Made by a program: the position numbers and the translations under genes. A DNA stretch of 64,000 nucleotides. Source: Granulicella sp. L46 (GTDB taxonomy: Bacteria > Acidobacteriota > Terriglobia > Terriglobales > Acidobacteriaceae). The stretch lies in contig NZ_LMUT01000007.1 of assembly GCF_009765785.1 (NCBI RefSeq), positions 225,689 to 289,688 of the forward strand, written 5' to 3'. The first letter of the stretch is position 1. Each line of letters opens with the position of its first letter. A model generated the notes under the pieces. It searched no databases. It saw only the letters and a program-made list of their open reading frames with translations, and was not told the DNA's origin. This document shows, piece by piece, positions 37,185 to 45,654 of this stretch.

Positions 37185-37979
37185 GTGCACACACGGACGA
37201 TAGCGTCGCTGATTGCAGTGATCGGGGTGCAGGTGTTTGCTGCGATTTCGGTGGTGTCGCTGCATCGCTCGGAGGCGTGGCTGCGGCGTGCGCTGCCGTA
37301 TGTGATCAGCGTGGCGGTGGGGGTTCTGCTGGCAACGGGGGTGGTTCACCTGCTGCCGGAGGCGGTCGAGGCACTGGGGAATCGCGGCTCAGTGTGGATT
37401 GTGCTGGTGCTGACGATGCTTGGCTTGTACAGCTTTGAGCGCTTGTTTCATGTGTTCTCCGGGGTGAGTGCCGAGCCGGCGACGGACGCGGAAGAGGCAC
37501 ATGAGCGGGGGCATCACCATCACCATCATGCGTCGAGACCGGCGACGCTGTTGCTGGGAAGTTTTATGCATAGCCTGGTGGATGGCACCGGTATCGCGGC
37601 CGCGTTTGCAATTGATGCGCGCGTGGGTTGGGTGACGGCGCTGGCGGTGGGGTTGCACGAGGTGCCGCATCGGCTGGGGGATTTTGCGCTGCTAATTCAT
37701 ATGGGGATTGCGCGCGGACGGGCGGCGGTGCTGGCGGTCGGTGCTGGCGCGTCGAGTTTGCTGGGATGGGCGCTGGTGGCAGCGATGGGTAACGATGGGT
37801 CGCATAAGGTGGCGTGGTTGTTACCGGTGAGTGCGGGAAGTTTTCTGTATATTTCACTTGTTGATCTACTGCCGGAGTTGCAACATGAGCGCCGGCCGAG
37901 AGCGGTGCTGGGGCAGATTGTCGGCTTGGCGGTGGGGATCGCTCTCGCGTTAGGCTTAACGCATCTGCCGGGAGCGTGA
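37185..37979 (+). CDS. ZIP-family divalent metal transporter
   Basis: 264 residues from a GTG preceded by GGGGGAGAG. Seven to eight helices are expected. TM4 has HSLVDGTGIAAAF and TM5 has HEVPHRLGDFALLIH, the metal-binding residues of the ZIP pore. The cytoplasmic loop between TM3 and TM4 holds a run of six His (about residues 108-113), usual for this family. Substrate is probably zinc, or iron/manganese. The spacing to the previous gene is 56 bases. Confidence 0.92.
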   Translation: MHTRTIASLIAVIGVQVFAAISVVSLHRSEAWLRRALPYVISVAVGVLLATGVVHLLPEAVEALGNRGSVWIVLVLTMLGLYSFERLFHVFSGVSAEPATDAEEAHERGHHHHHHASRPATLLLGSFMHSLVDGTGIAAAFAIDARVGWVTALAVGLHEVPHRLGDFALLIHMGIARGRAAVLAVGAGASSLLGWALVAAMGNDGSHKVAWLLPVSAGSFLYISLVDLLPELQHERRPRAVLGQIVGLAVGIALALGLTHLPGA

Positions 37980-38013
37980 GGGCGGAACGCAGGATCAGGA
38001 GTGAAGGAAAACG

Positions 38014-38934
38014 ATGCGGATTGGTGTGGATGTTGGTGGAACGAAGATTGAGGGCATTGCCCTGGATGCGAAGGGTGCGGAGTTGCAGCGGATTCGCACG
38101 GCGACGCCCAAGGGGGATTATGAGGGGACGATTGCCGCGATCGTGGGGTTGGTCCATGAGTTGGAGACCGTGACTGGGCTGACGGGGACAGTGGGTGTCG
38201 GGATTCCGGGAACGATTGTTCCGGCAACGGGGCTGGTGAAGAATGCGAATTCGACGTGGCTGAACGGGAAGCCGTTGCAGAAGGATCTGTCGGAAGCGCT
38301 GGGCCGAGAGGTGCGCTGCGCGAATGATGCGAATTGCTTTGCGATCAGCGAGGCGACCGACGGCGCGGCGAAGGATTATGAGGTGGTGTTTGGCGTGATC
38401 TTCGGGACGGGATGTGGAGGCGGCGTGACGTTCTCGGGGCACGTACACAATGGGCCGAACGGTCTGGCGGGGGAGTGGGGGCACACGCCTTTGCCCTGGG
38501 CGAGTGCCACCGAGTTGCCGGGGCCGCTGTGTTACTGCGGGCACCATGGATGTTTGGAGACGTGGATTTCGGGGACTGGGCTGGAGTGGGACTTCGCGCG
38601 GACGAGTAGTCGCAACTTGCGTGGGGCGGAGATTGTGCAGGCTGCGGAGGCTGGCGATGAAGAGGCCAAGCAGGCGCTGGAGCGGCTGGTTGACCGCATG
38701 GCGCGGGGGCTTTCGACGGTGGTGAATGTGCTCGATCCGGATGCGATTGTGCTGGGGGGAGGGCTGTCCAATCTGGATCGGTTGTATGACGGCGAGCTGG
38801 CGATGCGGCTGCGCGACTATGGATTTGGTGGCGGGGTGGAGACGCCGATCCTGAAGAACCAGCATGGGGATTCGAGCGGCGTGCGTGGCGCGGCTTGGTT
38901 GTGGCCGCTCGAAAAAAGTGACGCGGGCGAATAG
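38014..38934 (+). CDS. ROK-family sugar kinase (fructokinase/GlcNAc kinase type)
   Basis: 306 residues. Phosphate-binding loop GVDVGGTKIEGIALD, the catalytic Asp in CANDANCFA, and the zinc motif GEWGHTPLPW...CYCGHHGCLETWISGTGL. Phosphorylates a hexose with ATP. The combination of length and a Cys-x-Cys-Gly-x-x-Gly-Cys motif fits the Mak/fructokinase-like branch rather than a ROK repressor (no helix-turn-helix). The start is 34 bases after the ZIP stop. Confidence 0.93.
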   Translation: MRIGVDVGGTKIEGIALDAKGAELQRIRTATPKGDYEGTIAAIVGLVHELETVTGLTGTVGVGIPGTIVPATGLVKNANSTWLNGKPLQKDLSEALGREVRCANDANCFAISEATDGAAKDYEVVFGVIFGTGCGGGVTFSGHVHNGPNGLAGEWGHTPLPWASATELPGPLCYCGHHGCLETWISGTGLEWDFARTSSRNLRGAEIVQAAEAGDEEAKQALERLVDRMARGLSTVVNVLDPDAIVLGGGLSNLDRLYDGELAMRLRDYGFGGGVETPILKNQHGDSSGVRGAAWLWPLEKSDAGE

Positions 38935-38952
38935 AGCCGCATCTGATAGTGC

Positions 38953-39465
38953 ATGACAAAGCATGCGAATGCGGAAGCGGAACTCGGACAGGCGTTACGG
39001 AAACAGTTGCAGGCGCTGCTGGATGGCGGGCAGGCTCATGCGACGTTCGATGAGGCGGTGAAGGACTTCCCGGCGAAGCTGCGTGGGGTCGTGCCGGAGG
39101 GATTGCCTTACTCTGGGTGGCAGATTCTGGAGCATATCCGGATTACGCAGAAAGACATCCTTGACTTCAGCAGCAATACAGATGGCAGCTATAAAGAGCT
39201 GAAGTGGCCCGAGGAGTATTGGCCGAAGTCTGCGGAGCCGAAGAACGATGCGGCGTGGGAGCAGTCGATTGCCCAGATTCGCGACGATCGGAAGGCATTT
39301 GAGAAGCTGCTGAAGTCTGCGGATGATGCGGAGTTGGTGGCGCCGTTTGCGTGGGGCGATGGTCAGAACCTGCTGCGACAGGCGTTGCTGCTGGCCGATC
39401 ATGATGCGTACCATCTTGGAGAGTTGATTGTGGTGCGGCGGCTGGTGGGGGCTTGGAAGAAGTAG
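38953..39465 (+). CDS. DinB-like four-helix protein
   Basis: 170 residues, starting 18 bases after the kinase stop. Metal-binding His triad appears as LEHIRITQKDIL and DHDAYHLGELIVVRR. DinB-family proteins include thiol transferases (bacillithiol, mycothiol and others) and nickel-bound hydrolases; the substrate is unknown. The N-terminal helix ELGQALRKQLQALLDGGQAHATFDEAVKDFP is typical. Confidence 0.9.
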   Translation: MTKHANAEAELGQALRKQLQALLDGGQAHATFDEAVKDFPAKLRGVVPEGLPYSGWQILEHIRITQKDILDFSSNTDGSYKELKWPEEYWPKSAEPKNDAAWEQSIAQIRDDRKAFEKLLKSADDAELVAPFAWGDGQNLLRQALLLADHDAYHLGELIVVRRLVGAWKK

Positions 39466-39560
39466 GTTAGAGGCCTAGTTTAACGTTCGAGGAATAATTT
39501 AGAACGGACTTTCAGCCCTCGGAACCTGGAGGCCATGGCGACCTAGGGCTGCGCCCTAGG

Positions 39561-39645
39561 CTGTGATGGAGCGGGCCTTTGGCCCTGAGCTGTGATGGAG
39601 GACCTTCTGCCCTAGGTTGTGATGTAGAGAACCTTCGGCCCTGAG
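39561..39645. repeat. Three degenerate tandem units of about 28 bases
   Basis: Units begin CTGTGATGGAG or TTGTGATGTAG at 39561-39589, 39590-39616 and 39617-39645, each ending in a CCTT-x-GGCCCT-like block. They lie in the convergent gap between DinB and gph; preceded by a CTAGGGC...GCCCTAG inverted pair at about 39543-39559. The rest of 39466-39560 shows nothing else. Confidence 0.65.
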
Positions 39646-39658
39646 CGATTGCAAATTT

Positions 39659-40369
39659 CTAGAGGCCGAGGGCTGCGGGCCACTCGGATGGGTGGTCGAC
39701 GGTCTGCTCGGGTTGGGCGGCGGCTAGTGCGGCGGGGGCTAGGCCGAAGGTGCAGCCGAGGAAGTGCGTGCCGCAACGTTGCGCTGTGAGCGCATCGACG
39801 TCCGAGTCACCGATCATTGTGGTGTCTTGCGGGGTGAGCGGGGATGCGAGGAGCGCTGACGCTTCGGCGATGAGAGTGAGAAGGCCTTCGGGGTCGGGCT
39901 TCTTGGTGTCAAAGGAGTTGCCGCCGTAGTTCTGGAAGAAGAAAGGCTCCAGACCGAGGGCGCGGCAGATGTCGCGCGATGGGTTCACGGGCTTGTTGGT
40001 GAGGACGGCCATGGGCAGATGCGGATTGCGCGTGCGGATCTGCGTGAGGGCTTCGAGTACGCCATCGTAGCAGCGGGTGTTGTCGAGCTTGTGGGCGCGG
40101 TAGTAGGTGAGGAAGTAATCGAAGGTGCGACGGAAGAGATCGTCGGCTTCGTTGGGGTGAAGGGCGTCCAGGTCATGGGGGTCGCCGAGGGCGCGGCGGA
40201 CGAGCATCGCGGCGCCGTCGCCGATGTAGCTGGCGATGAGGGGATTGGGCAGGGAAGGCTTGCCGACGTGGGCGAGGGCGGCGTTTACGGAGTTGCAGAG
40301 GTCGAGGGAGGAGTCGATGAGCGTGCCGTCTAGATCGAAGACGAGCAAACGGGGCGGAACACTAACCAT
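39659..40369 (-). CDS. gph: HAD phosphatase, phosphoglycolate phosphatase type
   Basis: 236 residues. HAD motif I LLVFDLDGTLIDSS, motif II Thr in VLTNKPVN, motif III Lys in KPDP and motif IV MIGDSDVD. The alpha-helical cap of the subfamily I type lies at about 20-90. It hydrolyses 2-phosphoglycolate or a related small phosphoester. Length and motifs match Gph. Confidence 0.9.
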   Translation of the reverse strand: MVSVPPRLLVFDLDGTLIDSSLDLCNSVNAALAHVGKPSLPNPLIASYIGDGAAMLVRRALGDPHDLDALHPNEADDLFRRTFDYFLTYYRAHKLDNTRCYDGVLEALTQIRTRNPHLPMAVLTNKPVNPSRDICRALGLEPFFFQNYGGNSFDTKKPDPEGLLTLIAEASALLASPLTPQDTTMIGDSDVDALTAQRCGTHFLGCTFGLAPAALAAAQPEQTVDHPSEWPAALGL

Positions 40370-40411
40370 GGTGCTAGTGTATCCGCCCCGTTCACAGTCG
40401 AAGGCGACGTT

Positions 40412-41272
40412 TTAGAGGTGATCGATGGTGACGTCGCCTGAACCGGTGCGTACTTCGAGAGGAGCGCCGCCACCATTGACTGGGCCGGTGAGGTGATGGC
40501 GCGTAGAGTCATTCTGTTGGGGTGCGCCGGGGAAGCCGACATGGATGTCGCCGGAGCCGGTGGAGGCTTCGAGGTTGAAGTGGGCGTCGGGGGTGAGACG
40601 CAGCTTGATGTCGCCGGAGCCGGAGCCGAGCATGGCTGCGCCGGTGAGGTGACCGTCAGCCTGGATGTCGCCTGAGCCGCTGCGGGCCGTGAGTGCTCCG
40701 TTCAGGCCTTGGATCTTGATGCCGCCAGATCCGGTCTTGGCTTTGATATCGCCGGAACCGATGGCTTGCAGTTCAATGTCGCCCGAGCCTGTGCTGAGGT
40801 CGCTGGGCCCGTTGATGCCGTGGGCACGGACGTCGCCGGAGCCGCTGGATGCCGAGAGGTAGCGCCCGGCGTGGTCAATGGTGATGTCGCCGGAGCCGCT
40901 GTGGAGATTGAGCGCGACCGAGACTGGAGCGGTGACGACGTAATCGATGCTGAGGTGGTTGAAGAGCTCGTGATCGTTGCTCTCACCTACGTGGATGGTG
41001 TTGCCGTCCTGGGTGATGGGAGGGTTTTCGACGATGCGGCGGATGCGTGCTTCCTGGTCGCCGCCGGTCAAGGACCAGCCGGCGTGGATGTGGCCGACGA
41101 TGTGGACCTGGTTATCGCTGCCGGGATGGATGGTGATGTCGCCGGAGCCGGTGGAGACGAATAGGTCGGGCTGCGCGGAGACGTTGAGGGTGCGCTCGAA
41201 CTGGCTATCGGAGGCGAATGCGGCCGTCGATACCGTCAAGAGAGTCGCTGCAGCGAGTAGATGAAGTTTCAT
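40412..41272 (-). CDS. Secreted DUF4097-type beta-repeat protein
   Basis: 286 residues with a signal peptide (about 1-20). The mature protein is a beta-solenoid of short repeats each holding GSGDI/V (about ten copies; for example HSGSGDI, STGSGDI, RSGSGDI, GSGSGDI, RTGSGDV). This pattern is typical of DUF4097/DUF2807 putative auto-transporter adhesins. The function is not known. It lies 49 bases downstream of the adaptor gene on the same strand, so the two may be co-transcribed. Confidence 0.85.
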   Translation of the reverse strand: MKLHLLAAATLLTVSTAAFASDSQFERTLNVSAQPDLFVSTGSGDITIHPGSDNQVHIVGHIHAGWSLTGGDQEARIRRIVENPPITQDGNTIHVGESNDHELFNHLSIDYVVTAPVSVALNLHSGSGDITIDHAGRYLSASSGSGDVRAHGINGPSDLSTGSGDIELQAIGSGDIKAKTGSGGIKIQGLNGALTARSGSGDIQADGHLTGAAMLGSGSGDIKLRLTPDAHFNLEASTGSGDIHVGFPGAPQQNDSTRHHLTGPVNGGGAPLEVRTGSGDVTIDHL

Positions 41273-41321
41273 GATGTACCTTCCTGGATAGAGTTGCGAA
41301 GTCTGCTGGAGGACTAAGCTA

Positions 41322-42536
41322 TTACGAAGTTTGCTGAAGAACTACTTTGTCCCCTGCCTTGAGGCCCGAGAGCACTTCGATGCGGCTGCCGTTGGAGATG
41401 CCGATCTTGATGGGGACGATACGGTGACCATCTTTGCCGTGGGTGTCTGGCACCCACACCGAGGCGTTGCGATCCTTGTCGTAGATCACGGCCTGTTCGG
41501 GGACGCTGAGGACGTTCTTATGCTCTTCGAGAACGATCTCGGCGTTGGCGGTCATGTTGGCCTTGAGCTCGCCGCCGGGATTATCGATGGAGATCTGTAC
41601 TTCGAAGGTGGTGACGTTGTCCTTCTCGACGCCGAGTGGGGCGATCTTGGTGACGCGTCCGGCGAAGCTGCGGTTGGGGAAGCTCTGAACCTTGATGCGG
41701 GCGGCCTGCCCGAGATAGACCTTGGCGATGTCGGACTCGTCGACTTTGCCTTTGACGTAGACTTCGTGGGTGTCGCCGAGGGTCATGACGAGGGTGGCAG
41801 TAGAGCCGAGGACGAGAATGGAGCTCACGGCGTCGCCGACCTGCACGTCGCGGGAGAGGACGACGCCGGCGATGGGCGAGGTGACGGTGGTGTAGGAGAG
41901 CTGCTCCTCTAGCTGTTTGAGCGAGGCCTGCGATTGCTGGACTTGAGCCTCGCTCTGGTGGAGCTTGGCGTTATCGACGGCAATCTGGGCGACGGCCTTG
42001 TCGCGGGTGTTGAGAGCGGAGAGGTACTTCTGGTGGGCGTCGTCCATGGCCTGGGTGGAGAGGACGCCTTGCTGCTGCATCTCGAGGGCGCGGTGGTAGG
42101 AGTGCTCGAACATGGGCAGATCGGGGGCCTCGGCGGCTACCTTATCGAAGGAGACAGCGGCGGCGGCGGAGCGGGCGCTGGATTCGGCTGCGGCGAGTTG
42201 GGCCTTTTGCGCGGCGACCTGGTCGAGGATCTCTTCCTGATCGAGCTGGGCGAGGACTTCGCCTTTGCGAACGGTGTGGTTGATGTCGGTGTCGAGCTTG
42301 GTGACGATGCCGCTGGCCTTGGACTTCACCTCGACTTCGGTGATTGGCTGGACCTTGCCGGTGGCGACGACCGAGCGTGCGATATCGCCTGTGTCGACGC
42401 TGCCAAGCTGGGAGGGATCAAGGGGAGGCGCTCCGCCGAGGGTCTTGGCGGCGAGGAAGCCACCGCCTGCCACTACGCAGACTACGATCGCGAGGATGAT
42501 CCAAAGGCGCTTGCGCGATTTCGATTTCGATTTCAA
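41322..42536 (-). CDS. Periplasmic adaptor subunit (MacA/HlyD family)
   Basis: 404 residues from a TTG (42534-42536) with GGAG five bases upstream. An N-terminal anchor (about 10-30), a lipoyl half-motif, a long coiled-coil hairpin (about residues 95-215, Ala/Gln/Lys-rich), the second lipoyl half (PIAGVVLSRDVQVGDAVSS) and a beta-barrel domain (VYVKGKVDESDIAKVYLG) follow. Such adaptors connect inner-membrane pumps to TolC. The pump gene is not in this window. The ribosome-binding site lies in the 3' arm of a hairpin (42541-42573). Confidence 0.92.
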   Translation of the reverse strand: MKSKSKSRKRLWIILAIVVCVVAGGGFLAAKTLGGAPPLDPSQLGSVDTGDIARSVVATGKVQPITEVEVKSKASGIVTKLDTDINHTVRKGEVLAQLDQEEILDQVAAQKAQLAAAESSARSAAAAVSFDKVAAEAPDLPMFEHSYHRALEMQQQGVLSTQAMDDAHQKYLSALNTRDKAVAQIAVDNAKLHQSEAQVQQSQASLKQLEEQLSYTTVTSPIAGVVLSRDVQVGDAVSSILVLGSTATLVMTLGDTHEVYVKGKVDESDIAKVYLGQAARIKVQSFPNRSFAGRVTKIAPLGVEKDNVTTFEVQISIDNPGGELKANMTANAEIVLEEHKNVLSVPEQAVIYDKDRNASVWVPDTHGKDGHRIVPIKIGISNGSRIEVLSGLKAGDKVVLQQTS

Positions 42537-42540
42537 GGGG

Positions 42541-42573
42541 TCTCCGAAGCCTTAAGGATTTGCTCTTCGGAGA
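42541..42573 (-). promoter_or_regulatory. Hairpin that can cover the ribosome-binding site of the adaptor gene
   Basis: On the minus strand, TCTCCGAAG pairs with CTTCGGAGA (nine bases, 15-base loop). GGAG in the second arm is five bases before the TTG start. Pairing would hide the ribosome-binding site. Confidence 0.6.
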
Positions 42574-42636
42574 AGGATTACGCAGCAGCGGGCGGCCCGG
42601 TTCCATCAGGCGCTGAATTCGGGGATTTTGGGAAGA

Positions 42637-43242
42637 TCAGGCGTACTTGCGGAGCATGCCCAGGACTTTTCCCTGGATACTGACGTTTTTGGCGGGGGCG
42701 TAGATCGGCTTCATCTCGCTGTTGGAGGGCTGCAGGCGGATGAGGGCGCCCTCCCTGTAGAAGCGCTTGAGGGTGGCGTCGGTGCCATCGATCAGGGCGA
42801 CGATAATCTCACCTTCGCGGGCGGTGCGGGTGCGCTCGACCAGAACGTAGTCGCCGGAGACGATGTGTTCGTCGCGCATGGAATCGCCCTGGACCTCGAG
42901 GGCGTAGACCTCACGGCTTCCGATTATGTCGCCCAGCGAGATGGTTTCGGCAGTTTCTATGGCCTCTACGGGCTTGCCGGCGGCGATGCGGCCGAGCAGG
43001 GGAAGGCGGTCCATCGTCTTGCGGGGCGGGCGCTGCGGGATGACGTCGATGGAGCGGCTGCGATTGTGAGCGCGCTGGAGGAGGCCCTTGGTCTGGAGAT
43101 TGGTGACGTGCTTGTGGACGGTGGCAAGCGAACTGAGGCCGAGGCCGGCGGCGATCTCCTCGTAGGAGGGGGAATAGCCGTTGCGGGAGGTGAAGGTGGA
43201 GAGAAAGTCGAGAACCTCTTTTTGCCGACGCGTGATAGCCAT
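42637..43242 (-). CDS. lexA: LexA repressor
   Basis: 201 residues. The N-terminal winged helix has SPSYEEIAAGLGLSSLATVHKHVTNL. The cleavage site Ala-Gly is in RIAAGKPVEA, the catalytic Ser in QGDSMRD and Lys in GTDATLKRF. It represses SOS genes until RecA-stimulated self-cleavage. No SOS box could be recognised by eye in 43243-43534; the acidobacterial box is not known to me. Confidence 0.96.
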   Translation of the reverse strand: MAITRRQKEVLDFLSTFTSRNGYSPSYEEIAAGLGLSSLATVHKHVTNLQTKGLLQRAHNRSRSIDVIPQRPPRKTMDRLPLLGRIAAGKPVEAIETAETISLGDIIGSREVYALEVQGDSMRDEHIVSGDYVLVERTRTAREGEIIVALIDGTDATLKRFYREGALIRLQPSNSEMKPIYAPAKNVSIQGKVLGMLRKYA

Positions 43243-43534
43243 GCGCTCATTTTAGCGAATAAAAGGCGAATTGGGGGCAAAAGTTTGAGGGAATCAGAAT
43301 TGCCACGGTGAGCCGAAATGGGACTGGCGTGAGGTGTCCCGCATTGGGAGCAGAAAGGATTAGATCTGCATGAGTATTCGTTGTGCGGCGGGGCAAGGAA
43401 GTGGATGGTAAAGGTACACCGCGAGGGTAAGCGGAGAGTTTGATGAGAACGATGAGACGCACAGGAGTCAGGTCTCACCGAAGTGGTTAGAAGTGGTTAA
43501 GGGTGTAGGGCGTTTTGGGAGCGTTGGTAACGAT

Positions 43535-44293
43535 ATGGAACAGTCGACGATTGCGATTGCACGGCGGGAGAACACGGTACCGGAGAGCGGCCTGGGAGCG
43601 GGAAAGAACTGGGGGCGGGGAAGCATCCTGATTGCGGATGAGGATGCTTCGCTGGCGAACTTCTTGAGCCAGGAGTTGCAGTGCGAGAGTTTTGAGGTTG
43701 AGGTGGTGCATGACGGAGAGGCGGCGCTTGATGCGCTGCAGGAGGAACGGCGGCATGACCTGGTGATCCTGGATCTGAACCTTCCGCGGCTGGATGGCAT
43801 GAGCCTGATCCAGCGAGTGAGGCCTGAAAAGCCGCGGTTGCCGATGCTGGTGTTGACGGCGCGCAGCAGGGTTGAGGACAAGGTTCTGGCGTTTCAGAGC
43901 GGGGCGGATGACTTTATGGTCAAGCCGTTCTCCTTTGCTGAGCTGCTGGCGCGGGTCAATTCGCTAATGCGCCGGCACGCGCGGGTGGTTCCGAATCTGT
44001 CCGAGGTGGGCGATTTGCGGTTGTATCGCGAGGAGCATCGGGTGGAGCGCAATGGGCGGCGAATTGACTTGACGCCGCGGGAGTTTTCGATCGTTGATTA
44101 CATGCTGCAGCATGTGGGACGGCCGGTTAGTCGAGCGATGTTGTTTGAAGACGTCTGGAAGGTGCCGCACCAGCCCTCCACCAATATTGTGGATGTCTAT
44201 ATGAAGTATGTGCGGGACAAGGTGGATGGGCCGGGTGAGCGCAAGCTGACCCACACCGTGCGCGGAATTGGGTATGAGTTTCGGGATGGGTAA
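43535..44293 (+). CDS. OmpR-type response regulator
   Basis: 252 residues from the ATG at 43535; a GTG at 43493 would add 14 residues. Receiver domain with ILIADED, phospho-Asp in LVILDLNLPRLDG, and Lys in MVKPFSF. A winged-helix DNA-binding domain follows (RIDLTPREFSIVDYMLQ, VSRAMLFEDVW, VDVYMKYVRDKVD, GIGYEFRDG). An N-terminal extension of about 30 residues is unusual. No kinase is next to it; the downstream gene is a sigma54 activator. Confidence 0.9.
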   Translation: MEQSTIAIARRENTVPESGLGAGKNWGRGSILIADEDASLANFLSQELQCESFEVEVVHDGEAALDALQEERRHDLVILDLNLPRLDGMSLIQRVRPEKPRLPMLVLTARSRVEDKVLAFQSGADDFMVKPFSFAELLARVNSLMRRHARVVPNLSEVGDLRLYREEHRVERNGRRIDLTPREFSIVDYMLQHVGRPVSRAMLFEDVWKVPHQPSTNIVDVYMKYVRDKVDGPGERKLTHTVRGIGYEFRDG

Positions 44294-44373
44294 GCGGCAG
44301 CACGGTGTCACGGGTGCAAGCGAGTTTGCAGTCGTCACGAAGTTTTCACTTTAGGGTATGAGGGTATTTCGTC

Positions 44374-45552
44374 ATGGGAACATCAGTCGCAAGCTTTGCA
44401 CAGCACGATCATCAAGCTGCAACCAATGTCTTTGTTGTGAGCTCAAACGTCAGGCTTCGGGAGAGTGTTCATGGCAAGCTTGGCCATCCGCGGTGGAATG
44501 TGTTCGAGGCGAGTAGCGGTGCGGGGGCGCTCGAGGTACTGCACCAACATGAGGATGGGGATGGAGTGTTGCTGCTGGATCCGATGCTGCCGGATCTGGA
44601 CCCGGATGAGTTTCACGGAATGGTGAAGAGGAGGTTTCCGAATACGCAGGTGGTGACGCTCAACGCAAGAACCGGGCAGATGCAGGCGGGAGATGGAGCG
44701 ACGACGCCCGTATCGAAGTGGCTGATGGAGTTGGTCAATGTCGACAGAGTTGCTGGCGGGAACGTGCGTGGAATCCGGGCGGAAGAGATGTTACCGCGCT
44801 TGCAGACGGAGAGAAATAATCTGCGGGGCATGGTGGGGAACTCGGCGCTGATGCAGCGCGCGTATGAGTTAACGCGGATGGTTGCGGCGCGCGATACGAC
44901 GGTGCTTGTGACGGGGGAGAGTGGGACGGGCAAGGATTTGGTGGCGCAGGAGATTCATCAGATCAGTCCGCGCAGGAAGCAGCCGTTCGTGGTGGTGAAT
45001 TGCTCTGCGATTCCGGAATCGCTGCTCGAGGCGGAGCTGTTTGGCTATACCAAGGGCGCGTTTACAGGGGCGGTGCAGTCGCGCATCGGGCGGATCCATG
45101 CGGCGCATGGGGGAACGCTTTTCCTGGATGAGATTGGCGACATGCCGCTGTCGCTGCAGGGCAAGCTGCTGCGGTTTCTGGAGCAGGGCGAGGTGCAGCG
45201 GCTGGGTGGCAACGACAATCTGAAGGTGGATGTGCGGGTGGTGGCGGCGACGAATGTTCATTTGAAACAGCAGATTGAGAAGCAGCTGTTTCGTGACGAT
45301 CTTTACTACCGGCTGGCGATCTTTCCCATACAGCTTCCGCCGTTGCGAGAGCGAATGGAAGACCTGGAGGACTTGGCGGCTACATTCCTCAACCGGTTCG
45401 GCGCGGGGATGACGATTGGCTATGAGGCGATGCAGGTGCTGGCCAAGCATGACTGGCCAGGGAACGTGCGCGAGCTGCGGAATGTGATGGAACGGGCGAC
45501 AATCCTGGCGGGCTCCGGACGGGTAATTCTGGCCGAGCACATTCTCTTGTAG
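44374..45552 (+). CDS. Sigma54 activator, FleQ/FlrA-like, without C-terminal DNA-binding domain
   Basis: 392 residues. Residues about 15-110 resemble a receiver, but the phospho-Asp region reads [14 protein letters not shown], and the rest is degenerate, as in FleQ. The AAA+ domain has Walker [14 protein letters not shown], the sigma54-contact loop [10 protein letters not shown], Walker [13 protein letters not shown] and the arginine-finger region of the family. The frame ends after [10 protein letters not shown], so the Fis-type helix-turn-helix is missing. Its position ahead of a kinase and a second activator copies FleQ-FleS-FleR. Target genes would be flagellar in other bacteria. Confidence 0.88.
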   Translation: MGTSVASFAQHDHQAATNVFVVSSNVRLRESVHGKLGHPRWNVFEASSGAGALEVLHQHEDGDGVLLLDPMLPDLDPDEFHGMVKRRFPNTQVVTLNARTGQMQAGDGATTPVSKWLMELVNVDRVAGGNVRGIRAEEMLPRLQTERNNLRGMVGNSALMQRAYELTRMVAARDTTVLVTGESGTGKDLVAQEIHQISPRRKQPFVVVNCSAIPESLLEAELFGYTKGAFTGAVQSRIGRIHAAHGGTLFLDEIGDMPLSLQGKLLRFLEQGEVQRLGGNDNLKVDVRVVAATNVHLKQQIEKQLFRDDLYYRLAIFPIQLPPLRERMEDLEDLAATFLNRFGAGMTIGYEAMQVLAKHDWPGNVRELRNVMERATILAGSGRVILAEHILL

Positions 45553-45623
45553 TGCTAAGGATTTTGTTTCGTTCGGGAATATTTTGGCGGTGCAGGATGT
45601 TTATGCGCTGCATGTCATCGAGT

Positions 45624-45640
45624 TTGGCAACTGTCGTGCA
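45624..45640 (+). promoter_or_regulatory. Candidate sigma54 promoter upstream of the FleS-like kinase
   Basis: TTGGCAACTGTCGTGCA: GG at 45626-45627 and GC at 45638-45639, exactly ten bases apart, matching the -24/-12 spacing. It lies about 15 bases before the ATG at 45655, which would give a very short leader. The fit to TGGCAC-N5-TTGC is partial (C to A and T to G changes). Confidence 0.6.
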
Positions 45641-45654
45641 ATTGAAATAGGCAA

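Noticed and set aside
37501-37530. Six-His run as a cloning tag
   Set aside because: ZIP transporters commonly carry a His-rich loop here, and the gene is otherwise native.
39561-39645. Possible CRISPR array
   Set aside because: Only three degenerate units with no spacers and no cas genes.
43243-43534. SOS box upstream of lexA
   Set aside because: No clear palindrome repeated; only a direct repeat of GAAGTGGTTA was seen near 43480-43500.
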